A DNA stretch of 37,009 bases, taken from positions 1-37,009 of the forward strand of contig NZ_BDBU01000004.1 in the NCBI RefSeq assembly GCF_001613145.1, read 5' to 3'. The position numbers and the translations under genes are program-made. The DNA is from Nocardia jejuensis NBRC 103114 (lineage in GTDB: Bacteria; Actinomycetota; Actinomycetes; Mycobacteriales; Mycobacteriaceae). Positions 1 to 7,276 of this stretch are shown here, piece by piece. Each line of letters begins with the position of its first letter. Position 1 is the stretch's first letter. The notes below the pieces were generated by a model, which was not told the DNA's origin, did no database searches, and worked only from the letters and a program-made list of their open reading frames with translations.

Positions 1-176
1 ATGCCCTGAACGACCCGGCGCTGACCCGCCGCCCCACCGACGCTGTCGAGGCCTATCGCCTGATCACTCGCGACGGCGGCGTGCCCGCGTCCTACCTGCC
101 GACCCGGGCACCGGTGAGCTGCTCGCTCGTGGACGCCGCCGGCAGCTGCCTCGATCCGCTCACTCTCCCGCGATAA
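1..176 (+). CDS. GH1 family glycoside hydrolase, C-terminal fragment (5' end outside window)
   Basis: The reading frame enters from the left edge (first full codon at base 3) and stops at TAA 174-176. The 57 visible residues align along their whole length with the C-terminus of the next gene: both have the RR/RKPTDAVEAYR-like helix, a GG-x-PA-x-YLP turn and a tail with two cysteines about nine residues apart. It is therefore the end of a tandem paralogue of the secreted family 1 glycosidase that follows after 113 bp. The catalytic parts lie outside the window. The paired tail cysteines suggest an extracytoplasmic disulfide (inference). Confidence 0.85.
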   Translation, partial: ALNDPALTRRPTDAVEAYRLITRDGGVPASYLPTRAPVSCSLVDAAGSCLDPLTLPR

Positions 177-289
177 CGGACCCGCCCGGATCGCTCCGAC
201 ACGCGCCGCCCTGCACCGGAATTCAGCTAACTGACAGCTACTCTCCAAATCGGGACATTTCCCCCTTTTGTCCCAAGGAGGAGTCCCCG

Positions 290-1624
290 ATGCGCGCACG
301 GTTCCGCCGTCTCGTCCTGGCCTCGGTCGCCGCGGCCTCGGCACTGTTGCCGGTGGCCACCATCGGCCACGCCACCCCGCCGGCCCCCACGGGCGGCGCA
401 CACGGGGTGCTGGGTGACAACTTCCTGTGGGGAGTGGCGGCCTCGGGTTTCCAATCCGAGGGCCACTCCCAGGACAGCAACTGGCAGCGGTACATCAAGG
501 CGAATCCGGACTGGGATTCCTACGCGAACGCGAACGATTTCCGATCCCGCTACCCCAATGACATCGCGCTGGCCGCGAGCCTCGGGGTGAAGGTGTTCCG
601 CATCGGCATCGAATGGGCACGCGTGCAGCCGACTCCGGACGGCTGGGACGAGGACGCCTTCGCGTTCTACGACTCGGTGGTGGACACCATCTTCGACGCG
701 GGCATGCAACCCATGCTGACACTCGATCACTGGGTGTACCCGGGGTGGGAAGCCGATCGCGGCGGCTGGAACAACCCGGCCATGGTGGACGACTGGCTGG
801 CCAATGCGCGCAAGGTCGTCGATCGGTATGCCGAGCGGCACCCGGTGTGGGTGACGATCAACGAGCCGGTCGCGTACATCATGCACGAGGTCCGCCAGAA
901 CGACACCGTCGCGGACGAGATGCTGGACCGAGTCGCGCAGGCGCACAACGACATCTACGACTACATCCACCAGGTGCAGCCCAACGCGCTGGTCACCAGC
1001 AATGTCGGATACGTGGCCGGAGCCGAGGCCCAGGTGAACGGGCCGCTGATGGATCGCATCGGCGACAAGCTCGACTTCATCGGCGTGGACTATTACTTCG
1101 GCATCCAGGCATCGGAGGCCAATACCGTCAACATGCCCGACGGCTCCGCCGCCCCGCCCGTCGGGATGTGGGATCTGCCCGTGCGCCCCGAGGGCATCTA
1201 CTTTGCGCTGCAACACTATTCGCGCATGTTCCCGGACAAGCCGCTGTGGGTGGTGGAGAACGGCATGCCCACCCAGGACGGCAATGCGCGCGCGGACGGC
1301 TACACCCGCTCCGATCATCTGCGGGACACCGTCTATTGGTTGCAGCGCGCCAAGATCGACGGCATGAAGATCGTCGGCTACAACTACTGGAGCATCACCG
1401 ACAACTACGAGTGGGGCTCCTACACACCGCGATTCGGCCTCTACACCGTCGACGTGCTGACCGACCCGAAGCTCGCGCGCAAGCCCACCGACGCGGTGGA
1501 GACCTACCGGCAGATCGTGCACACCGGCGGACTGCCCGCAGGATACCTGCCGGTGCGCGGCCCGTCCGAATGCCGGCTGATCGATCCCCCGGCCAGCTGC
1601 GATCACCCGGTGACGGTTCCGTAG
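290..1624 (+). CDS. secreted glycoside hydrolase family 1 (beta-glucosidase-like)
   Basis: A 444-residue protein that probably hydrolyses beta-glycosides outside the membrane by the retaining GH1 mechanism. The N-terminus is a Sec-type signal peptide (basic n-region, hydrophobic core to about residue 25, possible cleavage after GHA). The GH1 entry motif WGVAASGFQSEG follows near residue 47. The acid/base glutamate is in WVTINEP (E192) and the nucleophile in WVVENG (E323). The 131-residue spacing between them is short for GH1, where it is usually nearer 190, so a loop region is reduced. The start is supported by AAGGAGGA at 275-282. The tail carries two cysteines, as in the upstream paralogue. 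The substrate cannot be read from sequence. The gene ends 6 bp before the stop of the convergent MerR gene, with no terminator hairpin in between. Confidence 0.9.
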   Translation: MRARFRRLVLASVAAASALLPVATIGHATPPAPTGGAHGVLGDNFLWGVAASGFQSEGHSQDSNWQRYIKANPDWDSYANANDFRSRYPNDIALAASLGVKVFRIGIEWARVQPTPDGWDEDAFAFYDSVVDTIFDAGMQPMLTLDHWVYPGWEADRGGWNNPAMVDDWLANARKVVDRYAERHPVWVTINEPVAYIMHEVRQNDTVADEMLDRVAQAHNDIYDYIHQVQPNALVTSNVGYVAGAEAQVNGPLMDRIGDKLDFIGVDYYFGIQASEANTVNMPDGSAAPPVGMWDLPVRPEGIYFALQHYSRMFPDKPLWVVENGMPTQDGNARADGYTRSDHLRDTVYWLQRAKIDGMKIVGYNYWSITDNYEWGSYTPRFGLYTVDVLTDPKLARKPTDAVETYRQIVHTGGLPAGYLPVRGPSECRLIDPPASCDHPVTVP

Positions 1625-1630
1625 GTGCCC

Positions 1631-2323
1631 TCAGACGTCGAGTTCGCGTGCCGCGCGCTCGATCTCCGAGGCCAGGGTCGCGCCGCCCACCTCACGGGCG
1701 GCGGCCCGGAACCTGTCCCGGAAGCGGTCCAGATCGATCGGAATCTCGTCGCCGCCGTAACTGGTGGCCGCCGCGTCCCGGAACGCGATCACCATCTCAT
1801 CGGCGAGAGCAGCGATCCTGGTCCGGATGAGCGCGCGCAGGGTGCCCGACAGCGAGATATCGGCGCCGAGGTCGTAGAGCACCAGCGCGCCGGTCAGCAT
1901 CGCCGGTTCCGGAATCCGCCAGCCGCCGTCGAACGCGTGCACGTACCCGTTGGCGAGCAGTTCGGGCAGGACGTCCGCACGGCGATCCCCCAGCAGATCC
2001 GACAGACCCTCGTCGTCGACCACCGCGCCGGGATCGGCGGAGTCGCCGTAGCGCGGATCGAACACCGCGTGCCACTCCCCATCCCGGGGTCCCTCGAAGA
2101 CCTCGCGGATGGCGTCCAGGCGCAGGCCGCGCGCCTGCATCGCCGTGATCGCACTCAATCGCTCCACGTGCTCGCCGGTGTAGACGGCCTCCTTGCCGGC
2201 CCGGCCGGGCTTGGGCAGGACACCGAGCGAGTGGTAGTAGCGGATGGTCCGCGCGGGTACACCGCTGAGCTCCGCCAGCTGCGTGCGGCTGAGTCGTTCC
2301 GGAGCGGCGTTGTATCGATCCAC
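1631..2323 (-). CDS. MerR family transcriptional regulator
   Basis: A 230-residue regulator with an N-terminal MerR helix-turn-helix: RLSRTQLAELSGVPARTIRYYHSLG is followed by the wing (KPGRAGKEAVYTGEHVERL), then a long helical region. The C-terminal part (about residues 80-230) is not a ligand domain I recognise; it lacks the cysteine pattern of metal- or redox-sensing MerR proteins, so a small organic ligand is likelier. GTG at 2323 is preferred as start because the homologous region begins there and a -10-like TATCTA lies 10 nt upstream on this strand, which suggests a leaderless or near-leaderless mRNA. An in-frame ATG at 2368 would add 15 residues running into the operator. It is divergent from choD and shares its promoter dyad, so it probably controls choD and itself. 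Confidence 0.88.
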   Translation of the reverse strand: MDRYNAAPERLSRTQLAELSGVPARTIRYYHSLGVLPKPGRAGKEAVYTGEHVERLSAITAMQARGLRLDAIREVFEGPRDGEWHAVFDPRYGDSADPGAVVDDEGLSDLLGDRRADVLPELLANGYVHAFDGGWRIPEPAMLTGALVLYDLGADISLSGTLRALIRTRIAALADEMVIAFRDAAATSYGGDEIPIDLDRFRDRFRAAAREVGGATLASEIERAARELDV

Positions 2324-2355
2324 GGGAACAGCATAGATACCGCAACCCTCAAACG

Positions 2356-2384
2356 TTGACAGTTCCAACTGTCCGCGTTAGCGT
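2356..2384 (+). promoter_or_regulatory. choD promoter with embedded 7-2-7 MerR-type operator dyad
   Basis: TTGACA (2356-2361) and TAGCGT (2379-2384) are separated by 17 bp and precede the choD start by 41 nt. A perfect inverted repeat, GACAGTT-CC-AACTGTC (2358-2373), overlaps the -35 and lies in the spacer, the place where MerR proteins bind. MerR activators usually act on 19-bp spacers; the 17-bp spacing here would allow repression or an ordinary strong promoter. The same dyad lies upstream of merR on the other strand. Confidence 0.7.
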
Positions 2385-2425
2385 AACCGCCGCCACACTG
2401 TCGACGACGACAAGGGAGATTCCCG

Positions 2426-4150
2426 ATGACCCAACGCGAGACCGATTTCGATGTCCTCATCGTCGGGTCCGGCTTCGGCGGCAGCGTGACCGCGCTGCGC
2501 CTGGTCGAGAAGGGCTATCGGGTCGGCGTCCTCGAGGCCGGCATGCGCTACGCCGACGACGAGCTGCCCAAGAACAGCTGGGATCTGCGCAAGTTCGTCT
2601 GGGCGCCCAAACTGGGCTGTTACGGCATCCAGCGCATCCATCCGCTGCGCGATGTGTTGATCCTCGCGGGCGCGGGCGTCGGCGGCGGATCTCTCAACTA
2701 CGCCAACACCCTGTACGTGCCTCCGACGCCGTTCTTCCAGGATCCGCAGTGGCGCGAGATCACCGACTGGCACGACGAGCTCATCCCGTACTACGAGCAG
2801 GCCAAGAAGATGCTCGGCGTGGTCACCAACCCGCACATGACACCCGCGGACGAGGTGTTCAAGGAGGTCGCCGAGGAGATGGGCTGCGGTGACACCTTCG
2901 TGCAGACCCCCGTCGGCGTGTTCTTCGGCGAGGCGGGCAAGACCGTCGACGATCCGTACTTCGGTGGCGCGGGCCCGCGCCGCACCGGCTGCACCGAATG
3001 CGGCGAGTGCATGACCGGCTGCCGCCACAACTCCAAGAACACCCTCGTCAAGAACTACCTGTACCTCGCGGAAACCTCCGGGGCACAGGTCATTCCGATG
3101 ACGACCGTCAACACCGTCCGGCCCGCCGCCGACGGCACCTGGGATGTGAGCACCGAGCGCACCGGCGCGTGGGTGCGCAAGCAGCCCAGGACCTATACCG
3201 CCAAGCATGTCGTACTCGCGGCCGGTACCCGTGGGACCCAGCAGCTGCTTTTCGCGATGAAGGACAGGGGCGTGCTGCCCGGGCTGTCCCCGCGACTGGG
3301 CGTGCTGACCCGCACCAATTCCGAGTCGATCGTCGGCGCGGCCACCCGCAAGGTGGATCCGACTCGCGACTTCACCCGCGGCGTCGCGATCACCTCCTCG
3401 ATCCACCCCACCCCCGATACGCACATCGAGCCGGTCCGCTACGGTCACGGTTCCAATGCGATGGGTCTGCTGCAGACGCTCATGGTCGACGGCGGCGGGC
3501 GCGTGCCGCGCTGGCTGCGCTTCCTGTGGACCGCGATCCGCAATCCCTTCACCCTGATCCAGTTCCTGTCGGTGCGGAACTGGAGCGAGCGCACCATCAT
3601 CTCGCTGGTCATGCAGCATCTGGACAACTCGATCACCACCTACACCAAGCGCGGACTGTTCGGACGCAAGCTCACCTCCAAGCAGGGTCACGGCGAACCC
3701 AACCCGACCTGGATCCCCAAGGGCAACGAGGTCACCCGCGCGGTCGCGGACAAGATCGGGGGTGTCGCGGGCGGCACCTGGGGTGAGGTGTTCAACATCC
3801 CGCTCACCGCGCACTTCCTCGGCGGCGCGGTGATCGGCGCGGACGCCGGCACCGGCGTCATCGACCCGTACCACCGCGTCTACGGCTACCCCACGCTCAG
3901 TGTCGTGGACGGCGCCGCGGTCTCGGCCAACCTGGGCGTCAACCCGTCCCTCACCATCACCGCCCAGGCCGAACGCGCCGCGGCCATGTGGCCGAACAAG
4001 GGCGAGCAGGACACCCGCCCCACCCAGGGCTCGGGCTACCACCGCATCTCCCCCGTCGCTCCGAACCGGCCCGTGGTGCCGGTCGGCGCACCGGCCGCAC
4101 TGATCCTGCCGATCGTCGAAATCCGCAGCGGGAAGATCGAATCCGCCTGA
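2426..4150 (+). CDS. choD: GMC family oxidoreductase, ChoD-type cholesterol oxidase
   Basis: A 574-residue FAD enzyme of the glucose-methanol-choline family. It is nearly collinear with the mycobacterial ChoD (Rv3409c) sequence as I remember it, for example KLGCYGIQRIHPLR, GAGVGGGSLNYANTLYVPP and LGVNPSLTI. The FAD-binding G14-S-G16-F-G18-G motif is at the N-terminus. A CxxCxxCxxxC cluster (C189, C192, C195, C199) resembles a ferredoxin-type ligand set and is also present in that mycobacterial protein. ChoD has been annotated as a 3-beta-hydroxysterol oxidase, but its true substrate in mycobacteria is debated, so the function here should be read as sterol or related alcohol oxidation. No signal peptide is visible. 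AAGGGAG precedes the ATG. The gene is monocistronic between the MerR-controlled promoter and the terminator at 4166. Confidence 0.9.
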   Translation: MTQRETDFDVLIVGSGFGGSVTALRLVEKGYRVGVLEAGMRYADDELPKNSWDLRKFVWAPKLGCYGIQRIHPLRDVLILAGAGVGGGSLNYANTLYVPPTPFFQDPQWREITDWHDELIPYYEQAKKMLGVVTNPHMTPADEVFKEVAEEMGCGDTFVQTPVGVFFGEAGKTVDDPYFGGAGPRRTGCTECGECMTGCRHNSKNTLVKNYLYLAETSGAQVIPMTTVNTVRPAADGTWDVSTERTGAWVRKQPRTYTAKHVVLAAGTRGTQQLLFAMKDRGVLPGLSPRLGVLTRTNSESIVGAATRKVDPTRDFTRGVAITSSIHPTPDTHIEPVRYGHGSNAMGLLQTLMVDGGGRVPRWLRFLWTAIRNPFTLIQFLSVRNWSERTIISLVMQHLDNSITTYTKRGLFGRKLTSKQGHGEPNPTWIPKGNEVTRAVADKIGGVAGGTWGEVFNIPLTAHFLGGAVIGADAGTGVIDPYHRVYGYPTLSVVDGAAVSANLGVNPSLTITAQAERAAAMWPNKGEQDTRPTQGSGYHRISPVAPNRPVVPVGAPAALILPIVEIRSGKIESA

Positions 4151-4165
4151 CGATCGGTTTTCCGT

Positions 4166-4200
4166 ACGGCCCGCCTTTTCACGGCGGGCCGTTCTCGTTT
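4166..4200 (+). terminator. intrinsic terminator of choD
   Basis: A perfect 10-bp stem (ACGGCCCGCC 4166-4175 with GGCGGGCCGT 4183-4192) encloses a 7-nt loop and is followed by TCTCGTTT. It starts 15 nt after the choD stop. The T-run is interrupted, as is common in actinobacteria. Confidence 0.8.
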
Positions 4201-4226
4201 GCGGCGGCGAGGCACGCTCCTACCCT
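4199..4226 (+). promoter_or_regulatory. probable promoter of the small gene at 4262
   Basis: TTGCGG (4199-4204), a 16-bp spacer and TACCCT (4221-4226) resemble an actinobacterial housekeeping promoter. It begins right at the end of the choD terminator and 36 nt before the small gene's start codon. Confidence 0.5.
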
Positions 4227-4261
4227 GGATTGATCAGGCCCGCGCAGGGAGGTGCCGCGAT

Positions 4262-4546
4262 ATGCGAAGTCTGGAAGCCAGATTCGCCGACAACATCAGG
4301 CGGTCACGACGCATAGGTGCGGACACACCCCAGTCCGAGCTCGACGAGCTCCGGGCCGAGATCCGGGCACTGGCTTACGAGCTCCGGCACACCGCCATGG
4401 ATCTCCCGCGCCGGCGAAATCTCCTCGAGCTGACCTCGAGAGCCCTGGCCACACTGGCGCACCACTCCAGCGCCGCTCACCGCAACCTCGCCACACCCCC
4501 GGTGCCGCGGCCGCCCACCGGACACGACAGGCAGATAGAACGCTGA
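4262..4546 (+). CDS. small hypothetical protein
   Basis: A 94-residue protein that I do not recognise. It begins with MRSLEARFADNIRRSRR, is rich in Arg, Ala and Leu, and is predicted to be mostly helical up to about residue 75. A Pro-rich tail (TPPVPRPPTG) follows. There is no signal peptide or membrane segment. The ATG at 4262 is chosen over upstream in-frame codons because AGGGAGGT (4246-4253) sits 8 nt before it and a promoter-like pair lies at 4199-4226. It is monocistronic, between choD and a minus-strand peptidase. Confidence 0.6.
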   Translation: MRSLEARFADNIRRSRRIGADTPQSELDELRAEIRALAYELRHTAMDLPRRRNLLELTSRALATLAHHSSAAHRNLATPPVPRPPTGHDRQIER

Positions 4547-4711
4547 CCAGGCCGGGCGATCATCCGCACCGCGGCCTGCTCCGACCACGACACCGATCAC
4601 ATATTCCACCTCGGCCCGGGCGGACGATTCGTCCAGATGCGTTCGGACATCCTGGGACCCGGCCCCCGACAGTGCGGACGTGAGCGGAACAGATGCCGCG
4701 AAAACTCGTCC

Positions 4712-4745
4712 GGTGCACCCGTGGGTTCACGAGACCTCGTGCACC
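4712..4745. repeat. inverted repeat between convergent genes, possible weak terminator
   Basis: GGTGCAC (4712-4718) and GTGCACC (4739-4745) are perfect 7-bp arms around a 20-nt loop. They sit 20 nt beyond the stop of the minus-strand peptidase gene and may contribute to 3'-end formation for either convergent transcript. The long loop and lack of a T-run keep confidence low. Confidence 0.3.
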
Positions 4746-4764
4746 GCTCGCGTTTCCCGCGAAA

Positions 4765-6297
4765 TCAGAGGGTGCAGCGGGCCTCGGCGGGTGGAGTTTT
4801 CAAGGTGACGAGATAGTCGGCGACGATGTCGTTGACGCAAGGGCTGGTGCCGGACAGGGCGATCGTGTGTTGTTCACCCTCCACGGTGAGGAGGGCGCCG
4901 CCCAGGGCTGCGGCCAGGGACCTGCTGCCGGGGTAGGGGGTGGCGGGGTCGCCGGTGATGCCGATGGTGAGAGTGTGCGGGAGACCCTGGATTCCGACGG
5001 CGTACGGGTAGCCGAGAGTGGGCGGCGCGGGCCAGGATTCGCAGCCGTCGCGGGCCCCCTCGTATCCCTGGCCGGGATCCATGTAGGGGGCCACCTCGTA
5101 GAGGCGGCGGCGCAGGTCGGTTTCCTGCTCGGGGGTATGACGCTCCTCGTCGAGGCAGTTGATGGCGTAGGCGGCCTCGGCGAAGTTGGGCCAGCGCCCG
5201 TCCGCACCTCGGCCACCGAACGCGTCGCTCAGTTTCACGATGGTGTCGCCGCGGCCCTCGCGAATTTCGGTGAGACCCTTGATGATCACCGGCCAGGCCG
5301 CCGAGTCGTAGAGGCCGGCGGTCACCGATCCCCACACGTCGGCGAAGCCCACCGATCGGTCACCGACCCGGATCGGGTGATCGGTGAGTGGGCGAGCCAG
5401 CTGCTGGAAGGCCGTCGTGGTCTGGGCGGGGTCGGCGCCGAGGGGGCAGTCGGGGCGAGTGGTGCAGTCCGCCGCCATCTTCTCGAAAGCCCGTTGGAAA
5501 CCCTCGAATTGGGTGATGCGCCGCTCGGTGGTGCCGGCGTGCGGATCGATGGCGCTGTCCAGGACCATGGCGCGGACATTCTTCGGGAAGGTTTCGGCGT
5601 AGACGGGGCCCATGCGGGTGCCGTAGCTCTGCCCCAGGTAGCTGAGCTTGTCCTCGCCCAGGGCCGCGCGCAGGATGTCCATGTCGCGCACCGCATCCCG
5701 GGTGCCGACATGGGCGAGTACCTCGCGGCCGCCGGAGCGTTCGGCACAGCGATCGACCAGCGCCCGGGTGTCCTCGGCGGTCCAGCGGCCGATGCTCGAG
5801 GCCATGGGGAAAGCGGCTGTGCCCGCGTCGGTCTCCGCGTCGCTGAAACACTCGATCGCGGGTGTGGAGGCGCCGACCCCGCGCGGATCGAAACCGATCA
5901 GGTCGAAGCGTTCGGTGATCGGGCTCTGCGCCCAGGTCTTCGCGCCCACGGCGGCCATGGCCATACCGGGACCGCCCGGACCGCCGGGGTTCAGCAGCAG
6001 CGAGCCGATGCGCTCACCGCGCGCGGGCGCCTTCAGCACGGCGATGCTCGCCGTGCGGCCGCCGGGATCACCGTAGTCCAGCGGGACCTCCAGTCGCGCG
6101 CAGCGAAAGTCCGGACTGCTTCCTATGGCCTGCTGATCGCCGTCGGTGGTGGCGTATCCGTCGCAATCGCCGAAGGACAGCTGCTGGTCGTAGAAGTGTC
6201 GCAACCGGTCGCCGGAATCCTGCGTCGAGGAGTGCGAGCAGGAGGCCAGGACGAGCGCGAGCGCCAACACCCTCGCCGCGGTCATGGCGGACTTCAT
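4765..6297 (-). CDS. secreted lipoprotein alpha/beta hydrolase, tripeptidyl-aminopeptidase-like (MEROPS S33)
   Basis: A 510-residue protein with a lipoprotein signal peptide (LVLASC, lipidated C20), so it should be anchored outside the membrane. The fold is that of Streptomyces SlpD/SlpE and the mycobacterial Rv2223c/Rv2224c peptidases. It has the oxyanion-loop motif LNPGGPGGPG (~102-111), a nucleophile elbow GQSYG (S224), a charge-relay Asp in TGDPATP (D450) and a His in EGEQH (H477) within the C-terminal TAP domain. It probably removes N-terminal peptides from secreted substrates. ATG 6297 is chosen because the signal peptide begins there and AAGGGAG lies 10 nt upstream; the open frame extends further to 6576 but that extension is low-complexity Arg/Ser. 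A perfect 19-bp inverted repeat at 6327-6345 lies just upstream. Confidence 0.9.
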   Translation of the reverse strand: MKSAMTAARVLALALVLASCSHSSTQDSGDRLRHFYDQQLSFGDCDGYATTDGDQQAIGSSPDFRCARLEVPLDYGDPGGRTASIAVLKAPARGERIGSLLLNPGGPGGPGMAMAAVGAKTWAQSPITERFDLIGFDPRGVGASTPAIECFSDAETDAGTAAFPMASSIGRWTAEDTRALVDRCAERSGGREVLAHVGTRDAVRDMDILRAALGEDKLSYLGQSYGTRMGPVYAETFPKNVRAMVLDSAIDPHAGTTERRITQFEGFQRAFEKMAADCTTRPDCPLGADPAQTTTAFQQLARPLTDHPIRVGDRSVGFADVWGSVTAGLYDSAAWPVIIKGLTEIREGRGDTIVKLSDAFGGRGADGRWPNFAEAAYAINCLDEERHTPEQETDLRRRLYEVAPYMDPGQGYEGARDGCESWPAPPTLGYPYAVGIQGLPHTLTIGITGDPATPYPGSRSLAAALGGALLTVEGEQHTIALSGTSPCVNDIVADYLVTLKTPPAEARCTL

Positions 6298-6326
6298 GCC
6301 GGAGGAACTCCCTTCGTGTGGTGGAC

Positions 6327-6345
6327 ACGCGTGCGGTGCACGCGT
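6327..6345. promoter_or_regulatory. perfect inverted repeat upstream of the peptidase gene
   Basis: ACGCGTGC-GGT-GCACGCGT (8-bp arms, 3-bp centre) lies 30 nt upstream of the minus-strand peptidase start codon and just beyond its ribosome-binding site. It could be an operator or, in the 5' leader, a small hairpin. No convincing -10 box is visible beside it. Confidence 0.4.
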
Positions 6346-6579
6346 CTCACACGCCGGGCCGCGCCCGGCGCGTACGACACTCGCAGGTGCGCGGTGCCGA
6401 GCGGCGTCGACGCGGTGAAGTCGGCGTGTCGAGACCTTCGACCGCGAGCCCGTTCGGCGGGCACGTCCGCCGAAAGCGAGCCCCATCCGCGTGCGCGATC
6501 CCGATGCCCTCAGCGCCGGATCGCACGATGGCGGTGATACCCGTGCGAGACCACCCGAATCGGCGTTGCCGGACACCGT

Positions 6580-6614
6580 GCGAATAGTGTTGTTACAGTT
6601 GCAATCTCATTCGC
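6580..6614. promoter_or_regulatory. AT-rich dyad, possible operator/promoter region
   Basis: GCGAAT (6580-6585) and ATTCGC (6609-6614) flank an AT-rich centre that stands out from the surrounding high-GC DNA. Inside is ACAGTTGCAA (6595-6604), which differs at one position from ACAGTTCCAA in the choD/merR operator. It might be the distant promoter region of the minus-strand peptidase, about 280 bp upstream of its start. Confidence 0.3.
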
Positions 6615-6822
6615 GTGCGGCATCTGTCAGGCATCCGACCGGCAGTGCCAACTCCGCGACCTGATGTGCCATGCAGTGCTCCCCGGCGGGCGTGGGGGCG
6701 CTGTTGACGTGACACTCAGTGGGACCGGCAGACGTTCACGGGCAGTGCGGATCGATGCCGGTTTGCTCCGAGTGTTGGTGAGGCGGACCGTGAGTTCGCG
6801 CCGTCCGAAGAATGCACCCCCT

Positions 6823-6860
6823 CGTGTTCGTGTCGACCTCAGACTCCCGACACGAACACG
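6823..6860. repeat. 13-bp perfect inverted repeat (hairpin)
   Basis: CGTGTTCGTGTCG (6823-6835) pairs perfectly with CGACACGAACACG (6848-6860) around a 12-nt loop. It is not followed by a T-run on either strand. It lies 59 bp from a second long hairpin in gene-free DNA. Confidence 0.6.
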
Positions 6861-6918
6861 CGCTGGACCGGACGGCGACGGCGGGACGCTGGGCACACAC
6901 CGTGCCCGGAGCACGTAG

Positions 6919-6951
6919 ACGGCCCGGAAGCTGTGGGAGCTTCCGGGCCGT
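6919..6951. terminator. 14-bp perfect hairpin, probable terminator-like structure
   Basis: ACGGCCCGGAAGCT (6919-6932), loop GTGGG, AGCTTCCGGGCCGT (6938-6951) make a perfect 14-bp stem. It could end minus-strand transcription from the HAD gene whose stop is at 7277, although no T-run follows on either strand; actinobacterial terminators often lack one. Confidence 0.5.
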
Positions 6952-6960
6952 TGTCCAACT

Positions 6961-7027
6961 CTTGCCGCAGTTCAATTCTTGCCGTTGTCCGGCCCTTGCC
7001 GTTGTTAAGCCTTGCCGTTGTTGAGCC
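6961..7027. repeat. four tandem ~17-bp direct repeats
   Basis: Four units begin with CTTGCCG at 6961, 6978, 6995 and 7011, with periods of 17, 17 and 16 bp. The consensus is CTTGCCGTTGTNNRGCC, and the first unit is the most diverged. A partial fifth unit, CCGTTGTCC, lies at 6949-6957, overlapping the hairpin arm. There is no gene here. Confidence 0.75.
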
Positions 7028-7276
7028 CTTCGGCGTGACGGCCGCTGCCGATCACCGACGGGACCGGTGGCAGTCGAGTCGGGCAGGGCACGAAACAGCG
7101 GAGCACGCCGGCCAGGAACCGAGTGAGTCGAGACAGCGAGCGCATACGGGGTGCCCAGTCGAGTCCGCACACCCGCCGCGCTCGCTCCTGCGGCGTCCTC
7201 GACGGACTTGCAGAGCGCGGGAGCGGTCTCGACTCCGGTCCCGAGCGCGCAGGACCTCGCGTGACTCGTTCGGGGG

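Larger units (their letters stand above)
6346..7276. other. gene-free interval with hairpins and direct repeats
   Basis: About 930 bp between two minus-strand genes in which I find no convincing gene. The open frames here have composition typical of antisense or intergenic high-GC DNA and no start signals. It holds an AT-richer dyad (6580-6614), two long perfect hairpins (6823-6860 and 6919-6951) and a 17-bp tandem repeat (6961-7027), listed separately. Confidence 0.6.

Noticed and set aside
4693..6537. A 614-codon plus-strand open frame
   Set aside because: It lies antisense to the S33 peptidase, which has a complete catalytic triad and lipoprotein signal; the plus frame has no domain.
6918..6951. 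tRNA-like structure
   Set aside because: It is a single long stem with no cloverleaf, TTC arm or anticodon loop.
6961..7027. CRISPR array
   Set aside because: The repeats are contiguous 16-17-bp units with no spacers, and no cas genes are present.
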